From NCBI RefSeq assembly GCF_900108335.1, contig NZ_FNVT01000001.1, forward strand, positions 1 to 64,000: a stretch of DNA of 64,000 nucleotides. The letters run 5' to 3'. This DNA is from Nonomuraea solani (GTDB lineage: Bacteria > Actinomycetota > Actinomycetes > Streptosporangiales > Streptosporangiaceae). A model generated the notes under the pieces. It was given only the letters and a program-made list of their open reading frames with translations. It was not told the origin of the DNA and ran no database searches. Shown here piece by piece: positions 1 through 8,741 of this stretch. Every line of letters begins with the position of its first letter. The first letter of the stretch is position 1. Both the position numbers and the translations under genes were made by a program.

Positions 1-84
1 CATTCCGAACCCGGAAGTTAAGCTTCTCTGCGCCGATGGTACTGCACTCGGGAGGGTGTGGGAGAGTAGGTCACCGCCGGACAA
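1..84 (+). rRNA. rrf: 5S ribosomal RNA, 3' part
   Basis: The window opens inside a 5S rRNA. The loop B/C stretch with CCGAACCCGGAAGTTAAGC and the 3' half ending in GGTCACCGCCGGAC are typical of actinobacterial 5S. The 5' third lies outside the window, so this is the end of an rRNA operon read left to right. The 3' end is placed by the usual mature terminus and could be off by a few bases. A hairpin terminator follows within 10 bases, so the operon ends here. Confidence 0.93.
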
Positions 85-92
85 TCTTTTTG

Positions 93-125
93 AAAGGGCT
101 CCGACTTCGGTCGGGGCCTTTTCTA
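93..125 (+). terminator. rRNA operon terminator
   Basis: A 13-bp stem (AAAGGGCTCCGAC, loop TTCG, GTCGGGGCCTTTT, one G-T pair) starts about 9 nt after the 5S end and runs into a T-rich tail. It is a classic intrinsic terminator closing the rRNA operon. Confidence 0.85.
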
Positions 126-176
126 TTTCCCGTGCAATGAGGGCTTTCTGCGCTTACCGGGCATGCTGGAGTTTCG

Positions 177-3100
177 GTGGCGGGCTCCAGAAGGCGCCGT
201 CACTCTGGAGGAGTGACGGCTGCACCCCCTTCAGGATCTGAATCGGAGCAGGCACGGCGTAATCGCCGACGCCTGCGTCTGGTGACTTGGGCAGTAACGC
301 CGGTTTCGCTCACCCTCATTACGGCAGGGTTGGCGGACTTTTTTGCCGACTCATTAGAAAAGCCCGGGACACTCCTGCACGTCCTCGATGAGCAGGACAG
401 CCTGATCAGCATTTCGCTGGGAATCGCCGGCGTGTTGGCGGTGGGGGTGACGGCGATGGTGCGCCGTCGGGCCCTCCGAAGGAAGCAGTTCAAGGAACCC
501 ACACTCGCGCCAGGCGACGGGCCCGAACACCCGAACGACCCGGCCGCGACGGCGGACCCATCCGAGACAGCAATCCCGAGCGGAACGGTAACCCCAAGCG
601 GGACGGGAGCCCCGAGCGGAAAGACGCCTCTCACCGGGCCAGCAGCTACCACCGGGCCAGCAGGCCCCACCGGGACGACAGCTGCCACAGGGACGACAGG
701 TCCCACTGGGGTCGCCTCGGGTGAGACGGCAGCCCCGGACGGGGTCGGACTCCCGAGCGGGACGGCCGCTCCCAGTGAGCCGGCAGCCCCAAGCGGGACG
801 GCGACTCCGAGCGGGGTCGTCGCCCCGAGTGGGACGGTGGATCCCGCCCGGACGGGAACCTCGAACGGGGCGGCCAACCCCGATAGGACGGGCGATCCGT
901 TGGAGGCAGAGAACCCGGCGTGGCCAGACGCCCGGACTCGGGCAGGCGACCCGGTTCCGACAGCCGGTCCAGCCCAGGAGGCTGGTCCGGCTCAGGTCGC
1001 CGGTCAGGCTCAGGCGGCCGGTCCCGCTCCCATGGGTGGCCCGGATCCCATGAGGGATCCCGGCCCGACGGTCGGCCCTGCTCAGGCGGGTGGTCCCGCT
1101 CAGGCGGCCGGTTCGGTTCCCGCAGGTGACCCGGAACCCACAACGGATCCCGCCCCGACGGTCGGCCCCGCCCAGGGGGCCGACCGGGGTCCGGCGGGTG
1201 GTCCGGCTCAGGCGGTCGGTCCCGCTCCCACGAGCGGTTCGGCTCCTACGGGCGGTCCGGCTCCCACCGCCGGCCCGGCTCAGGCGGCCGGTTCGGTTCC
1301 TGCGGGTGGCCCGGATCCTATGGGCGATCCCGGCTCGACGGTCGGTCCTGCTCAGGCAGGCGGTCGGGCTCAGGCGGCCGGTCGGGCTCCGGCGGGTGGC
1401 CCGGATCCCACGGGCAGCCTGGCTCCCACGGGTGGTTCGGATCCTACGGGTGGGCGTATTCCTGCGGGTGATCCTGTTCGGGGGGAACGTTCCATTGGGG
1501 TGGGTGGGGATAACGCGGGGGTGGCGATGACTGGGGATGGGGCCACCTCGGTGATCGGTGGGCATGTGGGGGTCGTCGGGGATGTGCATGTGGCGCCCCG
1601 TCCGGCGGTTCCGACGCGGCCTGTGCAGCTTCCGCCCCGACCCCCGCAACTGCTTGGCCGGGACGAGGTGGTGGCCGAGGTGCGGGAGCGGTTGGTGGCC
1701 GGGGTCACTGAGCCTTGCGTGGTCGTCATCTACGGGCTGGGCGGGGTGGGGAAGACGAGTCTGGCGCTTGAGTATGCGCACCGCCACCAGCAGGAATACC
1801 AGCTCGTCTGGCAACTGCCGGCCGCCGATCCGGCGGTGTTGTCGGGGGCGTTCGCTCGGTTGGCCGCGTTGCTGGGGCTGCGGGAAGGGGCCGCTGTGGC
1901 CGATCCGGTGGATCAGGTGCATGCGGCGCTGGCCGCTCGTACCGATCCGTGGTTGCTGATCTTTGACAACGCACCAGAAGGCGGGGCGTTGCGCCCTTTT
2001 CTGCCGCCGGCGGGGCCCGGGCATGTGCTGGTCACCAGCCGTTCTGGAAACTGGCCGCGCGAGCAGAGCCTGGAGTTGCCCGTGCTGGAGCCGGGGCCGG
2101 CGGCGGCTCTGGTGCAGGCGCGGTCCGGGCAGGAGGACGCCGAGGCGGCGGCCGCCGTCGTGGCGGAGCTGGGGGCGTTGCCGTTGGCGCTGGAGCAGGC
2201 CGCCGCCTACATGGCGGAGACCGGCCTCACCCTGCCCGAGTATCTCGACCTGCTGGACCACCAGCGGGCGGCGTTGCTCGCGCAGGGACAGGCGTGGGGA
2301 TACCCCGAGCGGGTCACGACCACCTGGCAGCTCGCCTTTCAGAATCTGGCTCGGACCAGCTCCCGGGCGATCGCGCTGCTGCGGGCGCTGTCCTGTTACT
2401 CGGACGACGCCATTCCGTACCATCTGCTGCTGTCGCAGCTCGAACGGTGTACGCCACGGGAGTTGTTCGGGGCTGATCTGCGGCGGCAGCGGGCGTATGG
2501 GCGGTTGCAGAGTGCCAGGGTTCGGTTGTTTCGTGACTTTCGTCCGTGGCTCAGTGCGCTCGCGGTGCTGCAGGAGTTGCCGCGTGACCCGCTCACGCTG
2601 AACGCCGCCATCAGCGCGCTGCGCGTCCACAGCCTCATCGGGCTGCCGATGGACGGCATGGTGTCGGTGCACCGCCTCGTCCAGGCCGTCACTCTCGACC
2701 GGCTCGCGCCCCACGAGCGGCAGCGCTGGCACGACGCCGCCGCCGTGCTCCTGGAGTCCGTGCTGCCCGACGACCCCACCCACGCGGGCGACTGGCCCCG
2801 CTATGCCCAGTTGCTGCCGCACATCCTCACCGTGCTCAGCCCGACCTCGGCCGGGATGGACAAGGCGGCGCAGTATCTGGGGGCGAGCGGCGACTACCGT
2901 ACCGCCAGACGGCTCTATCGGAAGATTCGCGATGCCCTCAGTGCGCGGTTCGGCGCCGACCACCCTTCCACGCTGACCGCCCGGCAGGCGCTGGCGCGGT
3001 GGACGGGTGAGTTGGGGGACGCGGGGTCGGCGCGGCGGCAGTACGCGGCGCTGCTGCCCGTGCGGGAGCGCCAGCTCGGTGCCGAACACCCGGACACGCT

Positions 3101-4403
3101 GACGGTCCGGCACGAGCTGGCCCGGTGGACGGGCGAGCTGGGGGACGCCGCCTCGGCCCGTGACCAGTACGCGGCTCTGCTGCCGGTACGCGAGCGCGTC
3201 CAGGGCGCTGACCACCCCAACACGCTCACCATCCGGCATGAGCTGGCCCGCTGGACCGGCGAACTGGGTGACGCGGCCGCTGCCAGAGACCAGTACGCCG
3301 CCCTCATCCCCATCTGGGAACGCGTGCAGGGGATCGACCATCCGGACACGTTGACCGCCCGCGCCAACCTGGCCCAGTGGACCGGCGAGGCCGGCAACGC
3401 GGCCGCCGCCCGCGACCGGTATGCCGCCCTCCTCCCGATACGCGAGCACCTGCTCGGCCCCGATCACCCCGTCACCCTCACCCTGCGGGCGAACCTCGCC
3501 CAGTGGACCGGCGAGGCGGGCGACCCGGCGGCGGCCCGCGACCAGTACGCGGCCCTGCTCCCCGTCTCCGAACGCGTCCTCGGCCCCGAGCACCCCGGCA
3601 CCCTGACCACCCGCCACAGCCTCGCCCAGTGGACGGGCCAGGCGGGTGACCCGGTCGCCGCCCGCGACCAGTACGCCGCGTTGCTCCCGGTACGAAGACG
3701 GGTGTCCGGCCCCGAGCACCCCGGCACGCTCACCACCCAGGCCAACCTCGCCCAGTGGACCGGCCGGGCGGGCGATCCGGCGGCGGCCCGCGACCAGTAC
3801 GCCGCGCTGCTGCCCGTCCAGGAACGGGTCCAGGGGCCCGAGCATCCCTCCACCCTCACCAACCGGCACGAGCTGGCCCGGTGGACGGGCGAGCTGGGCG
3901 AGGCGGTGTCAGCCCATCAGCAGTACGCGGCCCTCGTCGCCGTACGCGAACGGATCTCGGGCCCCGACCATCCGGACACGCTGACGATCCGGCATGAGCT
4001 GGCCCGCTGGACCGGCGCGCTGGGCGACGCGGCCGCCGCCCGTGACCAGTACGCGGAACTGGTGCCGATCCGCGAGCGCGTCCAGGGGATCGACCATCCG
4101 GACACGCTGACCGCCCGCGCCAACCTGGCCCAGTGGACCGGCCAGGCGGGCGATCCGGCGGCCGCCCGCGACCAGTGCGCGGCGCTGCTGCCGGTCAGGG
4201 AACGTGTGCTCGGCCCCGACCACCCCTCGACCCTGATCACCCGGCACGAGCTGGCCCTGTGGACGGGCCAGTCGGGGGACGCCGCCTCGGCCCGTGACCA
4301 GTACGCGGCCCTGCTGCCCATCAAGGAACGCGTGCTCGGCCCCGACCACCCGGCGACCAGGAGCACCAGAGAACAACTCGTCTACTGGGCAGAGCGAGCG
4401 TGA
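177..4403 (+). CDS. Membrane-anchored STAND ATPase (NB-ARC with TPR repeats)
   Basis: 1408 residues. Two hydrophobic segments near residues 35-55 and 77-94 should anchor the N-terminus. Residues about 110-430 are a low-complexity Pro/Ala/Gly/Thr linker. An NB-ARC-type ATPase follows, with P-loop GLGGVGKTS near residue 519, Walker B LLIFDNA near 591 and a LVTSRS sensor motif. From about 900 to the end are 11-12 kinesin-light-chain-like TPR repeats of 42 residues, each with a WTG-L/AGD core. The family (STAND NTPases) oligomerises on ligand binding at the repeat arm and acts in signalling or defence; the ligand here is unknown. Start is GTG with GGAG 5 nt upstream; a second GTG at 213 has its GGAGGA directly abutting it and is less likely. 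It stands alone after the rRNA operon with no effector gene beside it. Several long open frames overlap it on both strands and are GC-driven shadows. Confidence 0.85.
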   Translation: MAGSRRRRHSGGVTAAPPSGSESEQARRNRRRLRLVTWAVTPVSLTLITAGLADFFADSLEKPGTLLHVLDEQDSLISISLGIAGVLAVGVTAMVRRRALRRKQFKEPTLAPGDGPEHPNDPAATADPSETAIPSGTVTPSGTGAPSGKTPLTGPAATTGPAGPTGTTAATGTTGPTGVASGETAAPDGVGLPSGTAAPSEPAAPSGTATPSGVVAPSGTVDPARTGTSNGAANPDRTGDPLEAENPAWPDARTRAGDPVPTAGPAQEAGPAQVAGQAQAAGPAPMGGPDPMRDPGPTVGPAQAGGPAQAAGSVPAGDPEPTTDPAPTVGPAQGADRGPAGGPAQAVGPAPTSGSAPTGGPAPTAGPAQAAGSVPAGGPDPMGDPGSTVGPAQAGGRAQAAGRAPAGGPDPTGSLAPTGGSDPTGGRIPAGDPVRGERSIGVGGDNAGVAMTGDGATSVIGGHVGVVGDVHVAPRPAVPTRPVQLPPRPPQLLGRDEVVAEVRERLVAGVTEPCVVVIYGLGGVGKTSLALEYAHRHQQEYQLVWQLPAADPAVLSGAFARLAALLGLREGAAVADPVDQVHAALAARTDPWLLIFDNAPEGGALRPFLPPAGPGHVLVTSRSGNWPREQSLELPVLEPGPAAALVQARSGQEDAEAAAAVVAELGALPLALEQAAAYMAETGLTLPEYLDLLDHQRAALLAQGQAWGYPERVTTTWQLAFQNLARTSSRAIALLRALSCYSDDAIPYHLLLSQLERCTPRELFGADLRRQRAYGRLQSARVRLFRDFRPWLSALAVLQELPRDPLTLNAAISALRVHSLIGLPMDGMVSVHRLVQAVTLDRLAPHERQRWHDAAAVLLESVLPDDPTHAGDWPRYAQLLPHILTVLSPTSAGMDKAAQYLGASGDYRTARRLYRKIRDALSARFGADHPSTLTARQALARWTGELGDAGSARRQYAALLPVRERQLGAEHPDTLTVRHELARWTGELGDAASARDQYAALLPVRERVQGADHPNTLTIRHELARWTGELGDAAAARDQYAALIPIWERVQGIDHPDTLTARANLAQWTGEAGNAAAARDRYAALLPIREHLLGPDHPVTLTLRANLAQWTGEAGDPAAARDQYAALLPVSERVLGPEHPGTLTTRHSLAQWTGQAGDPVAARDQYAALLPVRRRVSGPEHPGTLTTQANLAQWTGRAGDPAAARDQYAALLPVQERVQGPEHPSTLTNRHELARWTGELGEAVSAHQQYAALVAVRERISGPDHPDTLTIRHELARWTGALGDAAAARDQYAELVPIRERVQGIDHPDTLTARANLAQWTGQAGDPAAARDQCAALLPVRERVLGPDHPSTLITRHELALWTGQSGDAASARDQYAALLPIKERVLGPDHPATRSTREQLVYWAERA
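1015..1480 (+). repeat. Imperfect repeats encoding the Pro/Ala/Gly linker
   Basis: Within the STAND gene, units encoding GPAQAAGSVPAG and DPGPTVGPAQ recur three or more times (around 1053-1125, 1133-1185 and 1273-1400) with a few base changes. This looks like expansion by slippage or unequal exchange. Length is likely to vary between strains. Confidence 0.6.
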
Positions 4404-4444
4404 GCACGATGCGGGTCAGGAGGGCGGAGCGTGCTGAGCATGGG

Positions 4445-4789
4445 TCACTGGGTGGGGGCCTGGGCGAGGGACAGGCTGTTGCCGTCCGGGTCGAGGATCT
4501 CCACGTGGCGTACCCCGTTCCCGTAGGTTTCCACGGGCTCGTGCTCGACACCGTGCGCCGCCAGCCGGGCCACGATCTCGTCGAGGTCGTTCACCCCGAA
4601 CGTGATCATGGTGCCGCCCACCCGCGACGCCCGCACCTGCCGATCGTCGATGACGACCCAAGCGTTCTCACCGACCTGCCACAAGTACTCCTCGCCGATG
4701 ATCTCGTCCGCCGGCCGCCCGAAGAACACCTCGAACCACTTCAGCGATACCGCCCGATCACGCACGCACACGACGCTGTACAGGTCCAC
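4445..4789 (-). CDS. VOC (glyoxalase/bleomycin-resistance fold) family protein
   Basis: 114 residues, a single VOC module of two beta-alpha-beta-beta-beta halves. The pattern D-L-Y-S-V-V-C-V-R-D at the start, W-F-E-V-F-F-G in the first half and H-V-E-I-L-D-P-D-G-N-S-L-S near the C-terminus are diagnostic. VOC proteins bind a metal through His/Glu and act on small ligands such as glyoxal adducts or antibiotics; the substrate here cannot be told. GTG at 4789 is chosen because AAGGAG lies 8 nt upstream; the GTG nine bases further up overlaps that Shine-Dalgarno. It converges with the STAND gene across 41 bp and looks monocistronic. Confidence 0.75.
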   Translation of the reverse strand: MDLYSVVCVRDRAVSLKWFEVFFGRPADEIIGEEYLWQVGENAWVVIDDRQVRASRVGGTMITFGVNDLDEIVARLAAHGVEHEPVETYGNGVRHVEILDPDGNSLSLAQAPTQ

Positions 4790-4862
4790 CCGGACCACTC
4801 CTTCCAGTCGCTTCAGAAGGTCAGACCGCTCCCGCGATCAGAACTCATCGGCGGCGAAAAGG

Positions 4863-5489
4863 CTACTGGGTGCCGAGCGTGGCGGCCGCGACGACCAGGA
4901 GCATCGTGCCGGAGACGGCGGTGATGCGGCGGGCGGCCTTCGGGGTGCCGGTCAGGGCGCGGCCGGCCTGCGCCGTGGCGACGGCGATCAGCCCGTACAG
5001 CAGGGCGCAGTTCACGACGTGGAACAGGCCGAGCACGGTGAGCTGGACGCCCAGCGGGACGCCCGTCTCGGTCGAGATGAACTGCGGCATCAGCGACAGG
5101 TACAGCAGCACGCCCTTCGGGTTGAGCAGGGCCGTGAACATGCTCTGCCGCAGCACCTTGGTGGCCGGTTCAGTATCGGCGCCGAGCGCGGGGCCGGTGC
5201 GGTGGCGCAGCGACATCAGGGTCCTGACCGCGAGGAACACCAGGTACGCGGCCCCGGCGTACCGCATCACCGGCAGCGCGGCCGGGACGGCCTGGAGCGC
5301 GGCGGCCAGCCCGGCGGCGGCCAGGACGGTGTGCACCGCGTAACCGCCGCAGATGCCCGCCACCGCCGTCAGCCCGGTGCGCCGGCCCTGGCCGAGCGAG
5401 CGGGCCACCACGTAGAGCATGTCGGGGCCCGGCGTGCAGATCAGCAGCAGGTCCATGCCCAGAAAGAGCAGTACGAGCCGAGTGTCCAT
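4863..5489 (-). CDS. LysE/RhtB family amino-acid exporter
   Basis: About 208 residues with five to six hydrophobic helices and the family signature CTPGPDMLYV near residue 20, followed by the G-x-x-x-G-x-R-x-G loop. LysE/RhtB proteins export amino acids (lysine, homoserine, threonine, branched-chain) from the cytosol. The ATG at 5489 gives the normal family N-terminus MDTRLVLLF; the upstream GTG at 5519 adds an unlikely hydrophilic stretch. It is divergent from an Lrp/AsnC regulator 82 bp away, the standard arrangement for a substrate-sensing exporter switch. Substrate is not predictable from sequence alone. Confidence 0.85.
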   Translation of the reverse strand: MDTRLVLLFLGMDLLLICTPGPDMLYVVARSLGQGRRTGLTAVAGICGGYAVHTVLAAAGLAAALQAVPAALPVMRYAGAAYLVFLAVRTLMSLRHRTGPALGADTEPATKVLRQSMFTALLNPKGVLLYLSLMPQFISTETGVPLGVQLTVLGLFHVVNCALLYGLIAVATAQAGRALTGTPKAARRITAVSGTMLLVVAAATLGTQ

Positions 5490-5571
5490 AGTGCGACGGT
5501 AGCCGGAAAGGGCTGGCACACGATGGTGGATTCATGCCGTCGAAACCCGGCATGTGGCACGATGTTGCGCC

Positions 5572-6060
5572 ATGGACGCGATCGACCGCAGCATTCTGCG
5601 GGAGCTGCAACGGGACGGCCGGCTCAGCAACACCGACCTGGCCGACCGCGTGGGGCTCACGCCGTCGCCGTGCCTGCGCAGGGTGCGGCAGTTGGAGGAG
5701 AACGGGGTCATTCGCGGCTATCGGGCGCTGCTCGACGGCGACGCGGTGGGGCGGGGGTTCGGGGCGTTCGTCACGGTGGTGATGAGGTACGAGGATCACG
5801 ACACGGTGGCGGAGTTCGAGCGGCGGGTGGCGGAGATGCCGGAGGTGGTGGAGGCGCATCGGCTGTTCGGCGACCCGGACTTCCTGCTGCGCGTCGCCGT
5901 GCGGGATCTGGCCGCCTATGAGCGGTTCTACTCCGAGACGCTGTCGGGGCTGCCGGGGGTCGCGCAGGTCACCTCGCACTTGGCGATGAAGGCCATCAAA
6001 CCGGACACCGGCCTGCCCATAGAAAAGGGACCCGCCCATGGTGGCGCGGGTCCCGGGTGA
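5572..6060 (+). CDS. Lrp/AsnC family transcriptional regulator
   Basis: 162 residues: N-terminal winged HTH (residues 2-60, D-x-x-I-L-R-E-L-Q-x-D-G-R-L-S and the recognition helix around TPSPCLRRVRQLE) followed by a RAM ligand-binding domain (about 65-150). Lrp-type proteins form octamers that respond to amino acids. ATG at 5572 fits the family; the GTG at 5554 would add six residues. Divergent to the LysE-type exporter, it is very likely that gene's regulator. Its last 10 codons are read through a GC hairpin that is the terminator of the opposing gene, giving the odd tail PAHGGAGPG. Confidence 0.88.
   Translation: MDAIDRSILRELQRDGRLSNTDLADRVGLTPSPCLRRVRQLEENGVIRGYRALLDGDAVGRGFGAFVTVVMRYEDHDTVAEFERRVAEMPEVVEAHRLFGDPDFLLRVAVRDLAAYERFYSETLSGLPGVAQVTSHLAMKAIKPDTGLPIEKGPAHGGAGPG
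6021..6054 (-). terminator. Intrinsic terminator of the NAGPA gene, inside the Lrp C-terminus
   Basis: Perfect 9-bp stem GGGACCCGC (6028-6036) and GCGGGTCCC (6046-6054). On the minus strand the stem is followed by TTTTCTAT, so it terminates the gene that ends at 6063. On the plus strand the same bases encode the last residues of the Lrp regulator. Confidence 0.75.
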
Positions 6061-6062
6061 AA

Positions 6063-7532
6063 CTACTGGGGCAGCACCAACAGGGCGTCGCCGACGCCGC
6101 GCTCGGCGCCGTCCGACGGGCGGTTGACGAGCTTGTTGCCGACCACCATCGCGGTCGAGCCGCCGCCGTCCAGGTTGATCGCCTGGGTGGCGCCCAGCCA
6201 GCGCATGAACTGAGCCGCCTCGGGGAAGTTCGCCCCGATGGTCACCCCGGGCTGCCGGCCGTCGATGGTCGCCAGGATCAGGCTGCCGTTCTTCGTGACG
6301 CCCAGCAGGGTGCGGGGGTGCCGGCGCAGGATCATGTTCATCGAGTCGTGCCCGTCGAGCTTGGCGGTGATCTTCACCTTGCCGTTGCGGACCAGGCCGA
6401 CGCCGCCCGCGATGACGTGCAGGTCGGGGGTGAGCTTGAGGGCCTTCTTCGTGCGCAGGTCGACGACCTTGGTGTCCACCTTGACCGTGTAGTCGGCCAG
6501 GGCGTGCTCGTTGAGCCAGTCGGAGGCCACGCCGTTGCCGTGCAGCACCCGGGTTCCGGCGGCCACCGCGGCGCCGGAGCCGCGGACGCCCACGACCTTG
6601 CCGTTGGCGTCGAGGACGACGTCGGTGCCGCCGGTGGGCGTCTTGGCTCCGTACTCCTCCGTGTACAGGACCAGTTCGTTCTCCACGGTCGCCCGGTTGA
6701 CGCCGTTCACCTCGACGGCCTCGCCGTCCTGGGAGGTGGCGACCACGGAGGTCTTGAGCTCGGTGATCTTGGCGGTGCGGCCCTTGAGGACGACGGCCGA
6801 GCGGCCGGGTACGGCCTCGCTCAGCAGCTTGCCGCCGACCACCGACGCGCCGACGGGCTCGCCGCGCAGCGCCTTGGAGGTGTGGATGTTGAAGAAGCCG
6901 CCGTTCACGCCGAGCAGCGCCTTCTGCGCCTTGGCCATCGAGGAGACGGTTTCGCGCTTGGCCACGCTGGTGCCGAGCGAAGCGGCGTACGAGCCGCGGA
7001 ACGTCCGGCTGTCGATCATGGCGACCTTGACATCCCAGGGGCCGGTGGTCTTGAGACCGTCGTCGCCGAGGTAGTCGACCTTGATCTTCAGGCCGGCGTC
7101 CTTGAGCGTCTTGGCCGTCTCCTCGGCCTTGGCCTTGTCCTTGAAGGCCCAGAGGCCGACGCGGACCATGTAGACGGTCTGGGAGGGGGCGTCGGCGACG
7201 CTCGGCCGGATCACCTTCTGCAGGCTGGCCACCTCGCCGGCGGCCTCCACCTCGGCGACCTTGGCCTCGGCGGTCGGGAGCGTCCCGTAGTCACGGCCGC
7301 TCGGCATGAGGACGGTGACCGTGTAGCCGTCGGTGGAACTGCCGGCCTTCACGTCGTACAGATCGATGCCCTGTGAGACGGCGGTCATCGTCTTGGTCGG
7401 CACGGGCCGGGTGCCCAGCGGGAACTTCGCCGACGGGAACCCGACCGACAGTTGCTCCGCTGTCGCGGGCAACGCGGTGAGGGTGAGCGCCGCGGCTATG
7501 GCCAGGCCGCCGGCGAGGGTGCGTCGAGACAT
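6063..7532 (-). CDS. Secreted NAGPA-type phosphodiester glycosidase with SPOR-like segment
   Basis: 489 residues. A Sec signal peptide (residues 1-25, hydrophobic core ending ALPATA) is followed by a SPOR-like module near 118-157 (VYMVRVGLWAF, then K-A-E-E-T-A-K-T-L-K) and a NAGPA/DUF2233 domain from about 175. Diagnostic motifs are GVNGGFF near 219, TIDGR near 428 and INLDGGGSTAM near 453 with the final PSDGAERGVGDAL. The family cleaves N-acetylglucosamine phosphodiesters or related cell-wall polymers. The SPOR-like part suggests peptidoglycan binding. Exported to the cell surface. ATG start has CTGGAGAG 5 nt upstream. Monocistronic, ending at the hairpin inside the Lrp gene. Confidence 0.85.
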   Translation of the reverse strand: MSRRTLAGGLAIAAALTLTALPATAEQLSVGFPSAKFPLGTRPVPTKTMTAVSQGIDLYDVKAGSSTDGYTVTVLMPSGRDYGTLPTAEAKVAEVEAAGEVASLQKVIRPSVADAPSQTVYMVRVGLWAFKDKAKAEETAKTLKDAGLKIKVDYLGDDGLKTTGPWDVKVAMIDSRTFRGSYAASLGTSVAKRETVSSMAKAQKALLGVNGGFFNIHTSKALRGEPVGASVVGGKLLSEAVPGRSAVVLKGRTAKITELKTSVVATSQDGEAVEVNGVNRATVENELVLYTEEYGAKTPTGGTDVVLDANGKVVGVRGSGAAVAAGTRVLHGNGVASDWLNEHALADYTVKVDTKVVDLRTKKALKLTPDLHVIAGGVGLVRNGKVKITAKLDGHDSMNMILRRHPRTLLGVTKNGSLILATIDGRQPGVTIGANFPEAAQFMRWLGATQAINLDGGGSTAMVVGNKLVNRPSDGAERGVGDALLVLPQ

Positions 7533-7690
7533 GAACTCTCCAGAGGGCGTAAAAGGGACCGCACCATAGTGGCGAGATCAAGGTCTCGTGGGCAGGCGAA
7601 CACGCCAAACGGGTAAAGAGGTTACGAGATTGACACCAGAAACGACTACCAGTCGTATATGAGTCGCATCCGCGCGTGGCGGAACCATTT

Positions 7691-7721
7691 AAAAAGCCAT
7701 TCACATTAGGCGAGAAATGGC
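7691..7721 (-). terminator. Terminator after the methyltransferase
   Basis: On the minus strand GCCATT (plus-strand 7716-7721) pairs with AATGGC (plus-strand 7696-7701), loop 14 nt, followed by TTTTT. It overlaps the methyltransferase stop codon and would end the PucR-cupin-methyltransferase transcript. Confidence 0.45.
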
Positions 7722-8723
7722 CAGTTCCATGGCGGCGGAACGCAGCGGCCGGCGATGCCGGGGCCGGCCGAACCCGGCCGCCCGCAGCAGGCCCGACACC
7801 TCGCCGAACTCGCGCACCCGGCCACCCGCCGCGACCAGGTAATTGAGGTCCAGCAGCCGCAGCAGGGCGCGGCTGGCCCGGCCCGGCATCAGGCTGTCGC
7901 CGAACTGGTCGCCGACGACGATCGTGCCACCGGGGCCGAGCGCCGCCGCCAGCCGGGCGAGGAGCGTGGCGGCCTCCCGGTCGTCGAGCCCGTGCAGGAC
8001 GTTGAAGAGCAGGACGACGTCGTAGCCGGCACCGAGGTCGTCGTCGAGGAACGACCCGGGGCGGAGCGTCAGCCGCGGATGGTCGGCGGCGGCCTCCAGC
8101 GCCCGCGGCAGGTCGATGACGGTGGCTCGCAGCCCGGGATGCCGGCGCAGCAGCTCCATGCCGAACCAGCCGTGCCCGCCGCCCACGTCCAGCACCCGTG
8201 CGGCACCGCGCGGCACCGGGACGACGCGCGCCACGGCCGGGGCCTGCCGCCTGGCCAGCGCTCCCGTCCACGCCTGGAACGAGCGCGACAGCTCCGGGTC
8301 GCTTTCGAGCAGCGTGTAGAAGGGCGTGCCGGGCGCGCCGTCCCGCACCGCCTTCTCCACCCGGGGCCAGATCACGCAGGCGGTACGCTCCCAGAACTCC
8401 AGCCCCGCCACCAGCGACGTCGGCGAGTCCGTGGTGAACCACGACCGGGCCGTCCTGGTCAGCCGGTAACGCCCACCCCGGGAACGCAGGTAGCCGAGCC
8501 CGGCCAGCGACCGTAACAGCACGCCGGTCGCGTGCGGGTCGAGGTTGAGCGCGGCGGCCAGCTCACCGGCGGTGGACGGCCGCTCGCCGAGGGCGTCGAA
8601 GACGCCCATCCGGGCGGCGGCGACGAGCGCGTGCAGGCCCAGGGCGCCGAAATAGTCGAACATCGGCGGCACGATCGACAGCCGGTGGGCGCCGGCTTCC
8701 AGCGCGTTGTAGAAGAGGGGCAC
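7701..8723 (-). CDS. SAM-dependent O-methyltransferase-like protein
   Basis: 340 residues. An N-terminal winged-helix dimerisation domain (about 15-95, with A-A-R-M-G-V-F-D-A-L and L-A-A-A-L-N-L-D) precedes a Rossmann methyltransferase with motif I VLDVGGGHGWFG near 176 and a D-V-V-L-L-F-N-V-L-H segment. This layout is that of small-molecule O-methyltransferases (hydroxyneurosporene and AcsF-type family). The substrate is unknown. The GTG start is preceded by TACCGT and 7 nt, suggesting a leaderless promoter of its own, although it also lies only 18 bp after the cupin gene on the same strand. It may work with the cupin on the same metabolite, but that is inference. Confidence 0.82.
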   Translation of the reverse strand: MPLFYNALEAGAHRLSIVPPMFDYFGALGLHALVAAARMGVFDALGERPSTAGELAAALNLDPHATGVLLRSLAGLGYLRSRGGRYRLTRTARSWFTTDSPTSLVAGLEFWERTACVIWPRVEKAVRDGAPGTPFYTLLESDPELSRSFQAWTGALARRQAPAVARVVPVPRGAARVLDVGGGHGWFGMELLRRHPGLRATVIDLPRALEAAADHPRLTLRPGSFLDDDLGAGYDVVLLFNVLHGLDDREAATLLARLAAALGPGGTIVVGDQFGDSLMPGRASRALLRLLDLNYLVAAGGRVREFGEVSGLLRAAGFGRPRHRRPLRSAAMELAISRLM

Positions 8724-8741
8724 ACCTGCGACGGTAAGCGG

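Noticed and set aside
354..3869. A 1171-codon open frame on the minus strand across the STAND gene
   Set aside because: Arg/Gly/Pro-rich, repeats mirror those of the plus-strand gene, no domain; a product of high GC and of the repeated coding sequence opposite.
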